From Bacteroidales bacterium Bact_22 (GTDB lineage: Bacteria > Bacteroidota > Bacteroidia > Bacteroidales > F082): a stretch of DNA of 45,348 nucleotides. Positions 32,798 to 43,313 of the stretch are shown here, piece by piece. The DNA is taken from positions 1-45,348 of the forward strand of contig LUZN01000015.1 in the NCBI GenBank assembly GCA_001603665.1. The letters are read 5' to 3'. A program made the translations under genes and the position numbers. Below the pieces are notes generated by a model. The model ran no database searches, was not told the DNA's origin, and saw nothing but the letters and a program-made list of their open reading frames with translations. How positions within the stretch are numbered: position 1 is the stretch's first letter; each line of letters begins with the position of its first letter.

Positions 32798-33520
32798 ATG
32801 TCCGGAAAACGCCATATTTTTCTGCTTATTTGTCTGCTTCCGACCCTCTTTTTGAACGCTCAGGAGGTCAAGAAACACGATATCTCGGCAGATTTCATGG
32901 CTCAGGGTGTTGCAGGCTATAACCACACTTACCGATGGTATGGCGGCACCGACCTGAAAGGCGTGCTGCATGTCGATAACACCGACGTTACACTTAATCT
33001 CGAAGGACTTAGCGTGCAGACTTACGCGATGGGGCTGAGTGTCAGTCCGTCGTTCCAGGTTTGTAAGACTGGCTTTGTCTTTGCTGAAGGAACGTTGAGT
33101 TCGCGAATCTTTGAAAAATATAAGATTTTTGAGTTTGTCTACGCCGGCAGCGTAGGTTATAAGATGCGCCATTTTTCGGCACAAGTTGGATTATTCTCCC
33201 GCACAATTGATGATTTGAATCGCGACTGGCACTCGACCGACAGTCCGGTTACCGAGCCGTTTAACCTGCTTTATAAGGTGAAAGTGAGCATCATGGGCTT
33301 CGACCATCCTTGGGATATCTATCTCGTGGGCGGCAACTTCAACGATTACGAATATGAGCGTATGTGGGAGCCTATTTTTGCCCTTGGCGGAAGATGGGAT
33401 TACAAGTCGCGGTGGAGCGCCTTGGCTGAAGTCACGATGCAGTCGGCTGGACTGTTTCACGGCACAGTGAAGTTTTATGAAATGACGGTGAGGGCAGGAG
33501 TAATGTTTAAGTTGAAATGA
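32798..33520 (+). CDS. Secreted or outer-membrane hypothetical protein, 240 aa
   Basis: I do not recognise the family. A clear signal peptide (about residues 1-21, ending LFLNAQ) precedes a chain with alternating hydrophobic and polar residues and many aromatic and glycine residues. Examples are FMAQGVAGYNHTYRWYGG, AGSVGYKMRHFSAQVGLF and SALAEVTMQSAGLFHG, as in small outer-membrane beta-barrels. No sorting domain is present. Its stop overlaps the start of the metallophosphoesterase lipoprotein by four bases, so the two are probably translated together and may work at the same envelope site. Confidence 0.6.
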   Translation: MSGKRHIFLLICLLPTLFLNAQEVKKHDISADFMAQGVAGYNHTYRWYGGTDLKGVLHVDNTDVTLNLEGLSVQTYAMGLSVSPSFQVCKTGFVFAEGTLSSRIFEKYKIFEFVYAGSVGYKMRHFSAQVGLFSRTIDDLNRDWHSTDSPVTEPFNLLYKVKVSIMGFDHPWDIYLVGGNFNDYEYERMWEPIFALGGRWDYKSRWSALAEVTMQSAGLFHGTVKFYEMTVRAGVMFKLK

Positions 33521-34386
33521 AAGCGGTTTATACATATTGTGTTTTAGCGTTGCTTTTCCTAGCTTCTTGCGGGAAAAACATCGATTATGCCGGCTTGTTT
33601 TATACCATAAATGAGTCGCCTGATGAGCGTTTTGCCCAGTCGATGTCGTACAATGCCGAGCATGGTTACGATAAGATTACTGGCGTTCCCGACGATTATG
33701 AGGTTTATGTGATGAGCGACATCCACGTCGACTTCTCGACCGATAACCTCGACCGTTTTGTATCGGATTATCTCGCCGATTCGGTAGCTGCCCCGTTTGC
33801 CATTTGCCTCGGCGACCTTATCAATGCTACCGACCATTGGGATTATTTTGACGAGCACGTGAAGCCCGTCGGCGATGCGGGACGAAAGATTTATTACACC
33901 GTGGGCAACCATGACCTCTATTTCGACCAATGGCCAGAGTTTAGGTCGAGATATCACACTTCGACGTATTGGTTTGAAGTTCAGACAGTTAGCAATTTTA
34001 AAGATTTGTATATTTCAATCGATTCGGGCAACGGAACACTTGGCGTCGACCAAAGAGATTGGCTTGAAGATGTCTTAAGAGAAAAGAAAAGTCAGGGATA
34101 TCGGCATACCATAGTATATACTCATACTCATTTCTTTAAAAAAGACACTTCGCAAGGCCATACGAGTAATTTCAACCTTGAGGAAACCTACGATTTGCTT
34201 GATTTATTTGACAGATACGACGTTTCGCTGGTGCTTCAAGGACATTCGCATTCGCGCGACCTGACGACGTTTAAGGATGTGGTTTATCTGCGTGTCGATT
34301 CGCTTGAAGACCATTATCCTGATGCATATTACACGATTTTAAATGTCGGAAATCATATAAATTTTGAATTTATTAAGGTTAATTAA
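33517..34386 (+). CDS. Metallophosphoesterase lipoprotein, 289 aa
   Basis: A calcineurin-like phosphoesterase anchored by a lipobox (LLFLASC). The metal-binding motifs are all present in order: SDIHVDF, CLGDLINATDHW, VGNHDLYF, YTHTHFF and QGHSHSRD. It probably hydrolyses a phosphomonoester or phosphodiester outside the cytoplasm; the substrate is unknown. It overlaps the beta-barrel-like protein gene upstream (ATGA) and precedes the EF-hand-like membrane protein by 12 bases, forming a three-gene operon. Confidence 0.88.
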   Translation: MKAVYTYCVLALLFLASCGKNIDYAGLFYTINESPDERFAQSMSYNAEHGYDKITGVPDDYEVYVMSDIHVDFSTDNLDRFVSDYLADSVAAPFAICLGDLINATDHWDYFDEHVKPVGDAGRKIYYTVGNHDLYFDQWPEFRSRYHTSTYWFEVQTVSNFKDLYISIDSGNGTLGVDQRDWLEDVLREKKSQGYRHTIVYTHTHFFKKDTSQGHTSNFNLEETYDLLDLFDRYDVSLVLQGHSHSRDLTTFKDVVYLRVDSLEDHYPDAYYTILNVGNHINFEFIKVN

Positions 34387-34398
34387 AACTATACTATT

Positions 34399-36612
34399 AT
34401 GAAATCAAATGGCAATTACGATTGGAAGTTTTCGACTGTCGGTGGTGTCACTCGCGTGAACATCGAGTCGGGACAGGACATCCTGCATTTGGATGAGCTT
34501 GACAGAAAGCTCTGGACGACTTTGAGCTGCCCGCTGAAAGGTCTGGAAATCGACGAAAAGACCATGACGATGCTCGACACCAACGGTGACGGCAAGATCC
34601 ACATCGAAGAGATCGTGGCTGCATCGAAATGGCTCACCTCGATCATCAACGACCCTGAATTATTATTGAAACGCTCGAGTGTGCTGCCGTTCTCGGCATT
34701 CAACACCGCCAACGAGGAAGGCGCTCATCTGCTTGAGACATCGAAGCAAATCCTTGAGAATCTTGGACTTGAGAAAAACGAGATCTCTGTTGCCGACGTG
34801 TCGGACAGCATCGCTATCTTCGCCAAGACACGCTTCAACGGCGACGGCATCATCACCGAGAACTCAGCCGACGACGAGGCCATCAAGGCGCTCATCAAGA
34901 ACATCTTAGACTGCATGGGCAACGTCACCGACCGTAGCGGCGACCCGGGCATCAACACCGACCACATCGAGGCATTCTATCAGGCTCTGGCCGACTACAC
35001 AGCATGGAAAGAGGCTGGCGACGCCGACAAAGACAACGTGTTCCCTTACGGCGACGATACCGCCAACGCCCTCGCAGCCGTGATGGCAGTGAAAGACAAG
35101 GTCGACGACTTCTTCATGCGCTGCAAACTCGCATCATTCAACGCCGACAGCGCAGCAGTGTTGGACGTCTCATCAGCAAAGATAGGTGAAATCAGCGGCA
35201 ACAACCTCGCTGCAAGCACCGACGAGATTGCCACATACCCGTTGGCACGCGTCAACGCCGAACATCAGTTGCCATTAGGCAAAGAAGTCAACCCGGCATG
35301 GGCTGGCGCCATGGCAACATTGAAGGCATTGGTCATCGACAAAGAATTTAAGAAAGCTGAATATATCACTGAAGATCAATGGTTTGGCATCTTGGCCAAG
35401 TTCAATGCTTACAACGCTTGGATGGGTGCCAAGGCAGGTGCCGCCGTCGAACCTCTTGGCTACGACGCAGCAAAGGCAATCCTCGCCGAGAACAAGAAAG
35501 ACGTGCTTCTCGACCTCGTGGCACAAGACCAGGCCCTCGAGAGCAAGTCGAACGCCATCGACCAGGTCGACAAGCTGTTGCATTACTACAGAGACTTCTA
35601 CACCTTACTCACTAACTTCGTGACATTCAGTGACTTCTATTCACCCGAGAAGAGAGCTATCTTCCAGGCCGGTACGCTCTACATCGATGAGCGCGCCTGT
35701 GACCTCTGCGTGAAGGTGAATGACATGGGTGCACAAGGCGCGATGGCACCGCTCAGCAACATGTACATCCTCTATTGCGACTGCACATGCAAGAGCAAGC
35801 CAGGCACCTTGAACATTGCCGCTGTGGTTACCGATGGTGACGTGGGCGATATCATGGTGGGCAAACACGCTGTGTTCTACGACAATGAAGGTATTGGCTG
35901 GAATGCCGTAGTGACAAAGATCATTGATAATCCTATCAGCATCCGTCAGGCCTTCTGGTCGCCTTACCGCAAGATGGCAAAGTCGGTTGAAGACATGATC
36001 AACAAACGCGCTGCCGAGAAAGACGCCAAGGTGATGGCCGACGCCAACTCGAAAATCAACAACGCTGAGATTCCTGCCGACGGCAAGAAACCTGAGGTGA
36101 AACCTCCGTTCGACATCGCCAAGTTCGCAGGTATCTTCGCAGCAATAGGCTTGGCATTAGGCTTGGTAGCTTCCGCTCTCGGCGGATTGTTCAGCTGGCT
36201 TGGACTCCACTGGTACAATATCGTTATATTCTTCCTGATTATCATCGCGATTATCTCTGGTCCGAGCATGATTATGGCATGGCTGAAGTTGCGCAAACGT
36301 AACCTCGCGCCTATCTTGAACGCCAATGGCTGGGCATTGAACCAGAGAATCCTGGTCAACACCAAGTTCGGCGCCACATTAACAGGCATCGCCAAGTACC
36401 CGGTGGTCAAGACTAAAGACCCGTTCACAACGAGAGCTCCATGGTGGAAGAGAATGCTGAGATGGCTCTGCTTACTCATCTGCATCTGCGTAGCGGTTTA
36501 CTTCATCCTTCCGAAAGACATGCGTCCATGGTGGCCAAAGGCACAGGAAGAGCAGGTTGAAGTGGTTGTTGAAGAAACAGTCGAAACACCGGCTGAGGCT
36601 CCGGCGGAATAG
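34399..36612 (+). CDS. Unrecognised membrane protein with EF-hand-like loops, 737 aa
   Basis: I do not recognise a named function. The N terminus lacks a signal peptide. Residues 60-71 form a canonical EF-hand loop, DTNGDGKIHIEE. A degenerate copy follows (RFNGDGIITENS), and a third loop-like stretch is DADKDNVFPYGD. Two hydrophobic segments lie at about 575-600 and 606-629, then a conserved-looking stretch (LNANGWALNQRILVNTKFG), a third membrane segment at about 685-704 and an acidic tail. The long first part is therefore likely cytoplasmic, with the end in the membrane. It is last in the operon with the metallophosphoesterase. Calcium sensing is a possibility only. Confidence 0.6.
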   Translation: MKSNGNYDWKFSTVGGVTRVNIESGQDILHLDELDRKLWTTLSCPLKGLEIDEKTMTMLDTNGDGKIHIEEIVAASKWLTSIINDPELLLKRSSVLPFSAFNTANEEGAHLLETSKQILENLGLEKNEISVADVSDSIAIFAKTRFNGDGIITENSADDEAIKALIKNILDCMGNVTDRSGDPGINTDHIEAFYQALADYTAWKEAGDADKDNVFPYGDDTANALAAVMAVKDKVDDFFMRCKLASFNADSAAVLDVSSAKIGEISGNNLAASTDEIATYPLARVNAEHQLPLGKEVNPAWAGAMATLKALVIDKEFKKAEYITEDQWFGILAKFNAYNAWMGAKAGAAVEPLGYDAAKAILAENKKDVLLDLVAQDQALESKSNAIDQVDKLLHYYRDFYTLLTNFVTFSDFYSPEKRAIFQAGTLYIDERACDLCVKVNDMGAQGAMAPLSNMYILYCDCTCKSKPGTLNIAAVVTDGDVGDIMVGKHAVFYDNEGIGWNAVVTKIIDNPISIRQAFWSPYRKMAKSVEDMINKRAAEKDAKVMADANSKINNAEIPADGKKPEVKPPFDIAKFAGIFAAIGLALGLVASALGGLFSWLGLHWYNIVIFFLIIIAIISGPSMIMAWLKLRKRNLAPILNANGWALNQRILVNTKFGATLTGIAKYPVVKTKDPFTTRAPWWKRMLRWLCLLICICVAVYFILPKDMRPWWPKAQEEQVEVVVEETVETPAEAPAE

Positions 36613-36643
36613 CTTAGAAGCTAATAAGCTTAGGAGATTAGAG

Positions 36644-36673
36644 AAAAATGCCGTGGAATTCCGCGGCATTTTT
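36644..36673. terminator. Bidirectional terminator between convergent genes
   Basis: An A-rich 5' side, a 12-bp stem (ATGCCGTGG / CCGCGGCAT core with one wobble), an AATT loop and a T-run form a strong intrinsic terminator. The flanking A- and T-runs let it serve the operon ending at 36612 and msrA arriving from the other side. Confidence 0.88.
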
Positions 36674-37186
36674 TTACATTTTTTGAGCCTTCACCCATTC
36701 GAAAAGTTCCAGTGGCAGATGGCAATATCCGTCGGGATTTTTTTCCAAATAATCCTGATGATAATCTTCGGCGGTGTAGAAATTCTGCAGAGGCATAACC
36801 TCGACGGCGATTTTGCCTTCGATTTTGGCCTGTTGCTCCGTCATGACTTTGTTAATGGTCTGTAAATCAGCGACATCGGTGTAATAAATGCCAGTGCGAT
36901 ACTGCAAACCCACATCGTGACCCTGCTGGTTGATGCTCGTCGGGTCGATGGCATGGAAATACATATTTAGAAGGAACTCGAGGCTGACTTTCGACGGGTC
37001 GAATTCCACCTTGACAGTCTCGGCAGCCTTGGTTTCGCCGCTGCAGACCTCTTTGTATGTCGGGTTTTCCTTGATGCTGTTGGCATAGCCGACTTTCGTC
37101 TCCACCACACCTTTTATCATCTTAAAATAATGCTCGGTGCCCCAGAAGCAGCCGCCGGCAAGAAATATTTGTTTTGTCATAGTCAT
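36674..37186 (-). CDS. msrA: Peptide methionine sulfoxide reductase MsrA, 170 aa
   Basis: Repairs oxidised methionine (S-sulfoxide) using thioredoxin-type reductants. GGCFWGTEHYF holds the catalytic Cys; VGYANSIKENPTYKEVCSG and PTSINQQGHDVGLQYRTGIYY are family blocks. Length is standard. The start is ATG at 37186 or 37180. A TACATTTG promoter ends at 37196, so the 5' leader is only about 5-11 bases. No fused MsrB domain is present and the gene is monocistronic. It complements the oxygen-defence genes elsewhere in the window. Confidence 0.94.
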   Translation of the reverse strand: MTMTKQIFLAGGCFWGTEHYFKMIKGVVETKVGYANSIKENPTYKEVCSGETKAAETVKVEFDPSKVSLEFLLNMYFHAIDPTSINQQGHDVGLQYRTGIYYTDVADLQTINKVMTEQQAKIEGKIAVEVMPLQNFYTAEDYHQDYLEKNPDGYCHLPLELFEWVKAQKM

Positions 37187-37195
37187 ATTTTTTCG

Positions 37196-37203
37196 CAAAT
37201 GTA
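37196..37203 (-). promoter_or_regulatory. -7 element of msrA
   Basis: Minus-strand TACATTTG fits TAnnTTTG and lies 10-16 bases before the two candidate ATGs, predicting a very short leader. Confidence 0.6.
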
Positions 37204-37216
37204 CGTCTTTTTTCTT

Positions 37217-37224
37217 TACTTTTG
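37217..37224 (+). promoter_or_regulatory. -7 element of the GH92-transporter operon
   Basis: TACTTTTG fits TAnnTTTG, 22 bases before the ATG at 37246, divergent from msrA. Confidence 0.6.
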
Positions 37225-37245
37225 TGAATCGAAATTTTAATCGCT

Positions 37246-39492
37246 ATGAAAAAGATTTTTCCAATAATTATTTTGGCTATTTTATTGAGTTCGTGCAACT
37301 CTGATGTGAAGCAAAATGTTAATCCTGAAAATGATTACACACAATTTGTCAACCCATTCATCGGAACTCAGACCGACGAGACAGGAGCGTTGAGCGGAAG
37401 CACTTTCCCCGGCGCCACTATGCCACAAGGCATGGTTCAGCTGAGTCCTGAGACCGAGTTGATGGTCACCTGGGATCCTTGCTCGGGCTATGATTACAAC
37501 AAAGACGTGATCTACGGATTCTGTCATACCCACCTCAGCGGAACGGGTTGCACCGACCTCATCGACGTGAGTTTTATGCCTGTCAGCGACGAAGTGACGC
37601 CCGACCAGCTGAAGGCAGCCGACTTCGGACAGCATTACAGTCATGAAAATGAGGCGGCTTGTCCGGGTTATTATCAGGTTTTGCTGGAAGAAAGCGATGT
37701 TAACGCGGAGTTCACGACTACCGTCAGGACGGGCATACATCGTTATACTTTCCCTGAAGGGAAGCCGCAGACCATCGTCCTTGACATGGACCGTGGCGTC
37801 TACCGTAAGGACGCGTACTACTCAGGCCGCCGTTTTTACGATATCATACAAGGCCAGATCCGCATTGTTGACGACCACACCGTGGAAGGCTACCGCGTCG
37901 TGTGCGGATGGGCCAAGCTGCGTAAGATTTATTTCCGTGCTGAGTTCTCGAAGCCTATCGTCGGCCACCTCTTGATGAACGGCGGCCTGAATGTAGGCAA
38001 CAGCGACGTGGTGAACGGACGTACGCCTCGCGCTGCCCTGAGCTTCGATCCAAATGATAATCAAGAGCTTATAGTGAAAGTCGCCATCTCGCCTGTCGAC
38101 AATGACGGTGCACGTAAAAACATGCTTGCCGAGGCTCAGGGTTGGGACTTCGACCGCTATGCACAGACTGCCCACGATGTTTGGCAGCGCGAACTCGGCC
38201 GCATCGACGTGGAAGGCACCGACGAGCAGAAAACTATATTCTACACAGGTTTATATCACGTCCTGATGCAGCCTAACACCATGAGTGATGTCGACGGACG
38301 TTATATGGACACCAACTATGAGATCAAGCAGATGCCGGAAGGCCAGACCTATCACAGCACATTCAGTCTGTGGGACACCTTCCGCGCAGCGCATCCGCTC
38401 TACACCCTCCTCGACCCGAAAAGCGCCGCACAGTTTGTCAATGATATGATAATCCACCATAAGACCTACGGCTACCTGCCGATTTGGGACCTCTGGGGAC
38501 AAGACAACTACTGCATGATAGGCAACCACGCTATTCCGGTGCTGGCCGACGCCATAATGTGCGAGATTCCTGGCATCGATGTGGAAGAGGCATACCAGGC
38601 GATGGTCGAGAGCAGCACGCGCAGTCACTATAACTCGCCTTTTGAGATCTGGGAGAAATATGAATATCTGCCGCAAACTCTGCAAGACGAGAGCGTGAGT
38701 ATCACCATGGAACAGGCCTTCGACGACGCCTGCGTGGCTTTGGTGGCGAAAAAGCTTGGAAAGACTGACGATTACGAGCGTTTCTATCGTCGCAGCATGT
38801 TCTATAAGAACCTCTTCGACCCTGAGACGGGTTTCTTCCGTCCGAAGGACGAAAACGGCAACTGGATCGAGGGTTTCGACCCGCTCAGCTACGAGCAGCC
38901 ATGCTTCGTTGAGGGCAACGCCTGGCAGTATATGTGGTTTGTGCCACAGGATCCGCAAGGTTTGATAGACCTGTTCGGAAGTAAAGAGGCGTTTTTACAA
39001 AAACTTGACGAAAACTTCAGTCTGACCGCCACTTCGGGTGAGGTTGACGGCAACGCCAGCGGCTTCATCGGACAGTATGCCCACGGCAACGAGCCGAGTC
39101 ATCACACCGTTTATCTTTACAATTTCGCAGGGAAACCTGAACGTACCCAAGAGTTGGTGGAGCAGGTGAGGAGCGAGTTTTACCGTGCCACGCCATGCGG
39201 ATATGCTGGCAACGACGACTGCGGACAGATGTCGGCATGGTACATCTTCTCGAGCTTAGGATTCTATCCGTTCCACGCGGGCTCAGCGGAATATGTCATC
39301 GGCACTCCTTTGTTTAAAAAGGCGGTTTTACATCTCGAAAACGGCAAGGATTTCACCATCTTGGCGCCGAACAAGACACCTGATAAGATTCATGTCGAGA
39401 GTGTGAGACTCAACGGCAACCCGATAAAAGACTGGAAGATCACCAACCAGCAGATTATGGAAGGTGGCACTTTGGAATTTGAGATGAAATAA
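37246..39492 (+). CDS. GH92 family alpha-mannosidase, lipoprotein, 748 aa
   Basis: A calcium-dependent exo-alpha-mannosidase type enzyme acting on N-glycan or mannan side chains. The lipobox is ILLSSC near residue 17. The GH92 start is VNPFIGTQ...GSTFPGATMPQGMVQLSPET. The centre has SLWDTFRAAHPLYTLLDP. Near residue 556 EGNAWQYMWFVPQD contains the likely general acid Glu, and near 657 GNDDCGQMSAWYI holds the acidic base region. Linkage preference cannot be read from sequence. It is six bases upstream of a DASS transporter. No SusC/SusD pair or other glycan-locus gene adjoins it. Confidence 0.93.
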   Translation: MKKIFPIIILAILLSSCNSDVKQNVNPENDYTQFVNPFIGTQTDETGALSGSTFPGATMPQGMVQLSPETELMVTWDPCSGYDYNKDVIYGFCHTHLSGTGCTDLIDVSFMPVSDEVTPDQLKAADFGQHYSHENEAACPGYYQVLLEESDVNAEFTTTVRTGIHRYTFPEGKPQTIVLDMDRGVYRKDAYYSGRRFYDIIQGQIRIVDDHTVEGYRVVCGWAKLRKIYFRAEFSKPIVGHLLMNGGLNVGNSDVVNGRTPRAALSFDPNDNQELIVKVAISPVDNDGARKNMLAEAQGWDFDRYAQTAHDVWQRELGRIDVEGTDEQKTIFYTGLYHVLMQPNTMSDVDGRYMDTNYEIKQMPEGQTYHSTFSLWDTFRAAHPLYTLLDPKSAAQFVNDMIIHHKTYGYLPIWDLWGQDNYCMIGNHAIPVLADAIMCEIPGIDVEEAYQAMVESSTRSHYNSPFEIWEKYEYLPQTLQDESVSITMEQAFDDACVALVAKKLGKTDDYERFYRRSMFYKNLFDPETGFFRPKDENGNWIEGFDPLSYEQPCFVEGNAWQYMWFVPQDPQGLIDLFGSKEAFLQKLDENFSLTATSGEVDGNASGFIGQYAHGNEPSHHTVYLYNFAGKPERTQELVEQVRSEFYRATPCGYAGNDDCGQMSAWYIFSSLGFYPFHAGSAEYVIGTPLFKKAVLHLENGKDFTILAPNKTPDKIHVESVRLNGNPIKDWKITNQQIMEGGTLEFEMK

Positions 39493-39498
39493 AATATC

Positions 39499-40902
39499 AT
39501 GGAAAAATTTAACACCAAAAAACTTATTATTGCAGCAGTTATCTTATTGATAACCACAATGTTATGGGTTTTGCCGACAGCCGATTTGGGTATCGACGGG
39601 ATGAATGTGATGCAGCAGCGCACGCTGGCAATCTTCGTCTTCGCCGCCCTGATGTGGCTCTTTGAAGTCATCCCGGCTTGGGCGACCTCGGTGACGACCA
39701 TAGTGGCGCTTTTATTTGCCGTCTCCGACAAAGGTTTCGTGCTCGAGGAACATGGCGCAGCCGTGAGTTATCGTGAGATTATGGCATCTTTTGCCGACCC
39801 TGTCATCATGCTGTTTTTGGGCGGCTTCGTGCTGGCGATAGCGGCAAATAAAGTCGGTTTGGACGCCTATCTTGCAAGGACTCTGCTCCGCGTCTTCGGC
39901 AGCAAGCCGAAGTTTGTGCTTCTCGGACTGTTGCTGGTGCCGGGAACGTTCTCTATGTTCATGTCGAACACCGCCACCGCCGCCATGATGCTGGCGTTTA
40001 TGGCTCCGGTTTTGAAGAACTTGCCGAAAGACAGCGCCGCTCCTGCTGCTTTGACACTCGCCATCCCTATTGCGGCTAACTTCGGAGGCTTGGGAACGCC
40101 TATCGGCACGCCGCCTAACGCCATCGCACTCGGTGCTTTGACGAAGGTTGGCATCGACATCAGCTTCGGCTCGTGGGTGGTGCACATGGTGCCCTATGTG
40201 CTGGTTTTACTGCTGATAGCATGGGTTGTGCTGATGCTTTTCTTCCCGATGAAAATGGAAAAACTGGAGATTGAGATAGAATCGACAAGCAAGTTCGACC
40301 GCGATTTCTGGATTGTGGCAATCACCATGCCTGTCACGATATTGCTGTGGGTGACCGAAGGCTGGACACATTTCGACGCTAACATCGTGGCTTTGGTGCC
40401 GTTTGCGGTGTTCTCGATAACGGGAGTCTTCAAGGCCGACGATTTCTCAAAAATCGAATGGCATATCCTGTGGATGGTAGCCGGCGGCTTCGCTTTGGGT
40501 ACCTGCCTGAATGGAACCGGCTTGGCGACTGTTCTTATCAACGCCATCCCATTCACTACATGGCCGGCAGTGCTGGTGATCATAGGCGCGGGCTTTGTCA
40601 TGTACCTGCTCTCGACCTTCATCTCCAACTCGTCGGCAGCGAGCCTGCTTATGCCGGTCCTTGCTGTCGTCTCCACCGCCATCAAGGGAGAGCTTACAGC
40701 TCTCGGAGGCGCCGCCTCACTGATAGTCTACGTCGCCATCTGCTGTTCTCTCGCCATGACCTTGCCGATCTCCACCCCACCTAACGCCATCGCCGCCTCT
40801 ACCGGCATGATTAAAACATCACAGATGGTTAAAGTCGGCCTGATATTAGGAATCGTTGGCGGAATTTTGGGGTATTTGTTGTTAAGGATATTCCCATTCT
40901 AA
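39499..40902 (+). CDS. DASS/SLC13 family sodium:anion symporter, 467 aa
   Basis: An inner-membrane transporter of the divalent anion:Na+ symporter family, likely for C4-dicarboxylates or related anions. Two SNT-type sodium/substrate motifs are visible (MSNTATAAMM and SNSSAASLL), each followed by a GTPIGTPPNA-like or PISTPPNAIAAS block. About eleven hydrophobic segments are present. The substrate is unknown and could also be sulfate. It is co-transcribed with the GH92 mannosidase (6-base gap) and ends before a strong palindrome at 40921-40955. Confidence 0.88.
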   Translation: MEKFNTKKLIIAAVILLITTMLWVLPTADLGIDGMNVMQQRTLAIFVFAALMWLFEVIPAWATSVTTIVALLFAVSDKGFVLEEHGAAVSYREIMASFADPVIMLFLGGFVLAIAANKVGLDAYLARTLLRVFGSKPKFVLLGLLLVPGTFSMFMSNTATAAMMLAFMAPVLKNLPKDSAAPAALTLAIPIAANFGGLGTPIGTPPNAIALGALTKVGIDISFGSWVVHMVPYVLVLLLIAWVVLMLFFPMKMEKLEIEIESTSKFDRDFWIVAITMPVTILLWVTEGWTHFDANIVALVPFAVFSITGVFKADDFSKIEWHILWMVAGGFALGTCLNGTGLATVLINAIPFTTWPAVLVIIGAGFVMYLLSTFISNSSAASLLMPVLAVVSTAIKGELTALGGAASLIVYVAICCSLAMTLPISTPPNAIAASTGMIKTSQMVKVGLILGIVGGILGYLLLRIFPF

Positions 40903-40920
40903 TTGGAATATGATATTACA

Positions 40921-40955
40921 ATTGTTGAGACGTCATATTATGGCGTCTCAACAAT
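40921..40955. terminator. 35-base near-perfect palindrome between convergent genes
   Basis: ATTGTTGAGACG (40921-40932) and CGTCTCAACAAT (40944-40955) pair perfectly; the centre extends the stem around CATATTATG. A six-T run follows on the plus strand. It should terminate the GH92-transporter message, and its GAGACG/CGTCTC arms resemble the partial element at 27833-27854. Confidence 0.7.
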
Positions 40956-40961
40956 CATTTT

Positions 40962-43268
<2,307 letters not shown>

Positions 43269-43276
43269 TTATCATG

Positions 43277-43284
43277 CAAATATA
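43277..43284 (-). promoter_or_regulatory. -7 element of the GH97 gene
   Basis: Minus-strand TATATTTG fits TAnnTTTG, 20 bases before the ATG at 43256 and within the 57-base spacer after the serine hydrolase stop codon. Confidence 0.65.
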
Positions 43285-43313
43285 AAACATTTTTGAATAA
43301 TATCATTCTTTAA

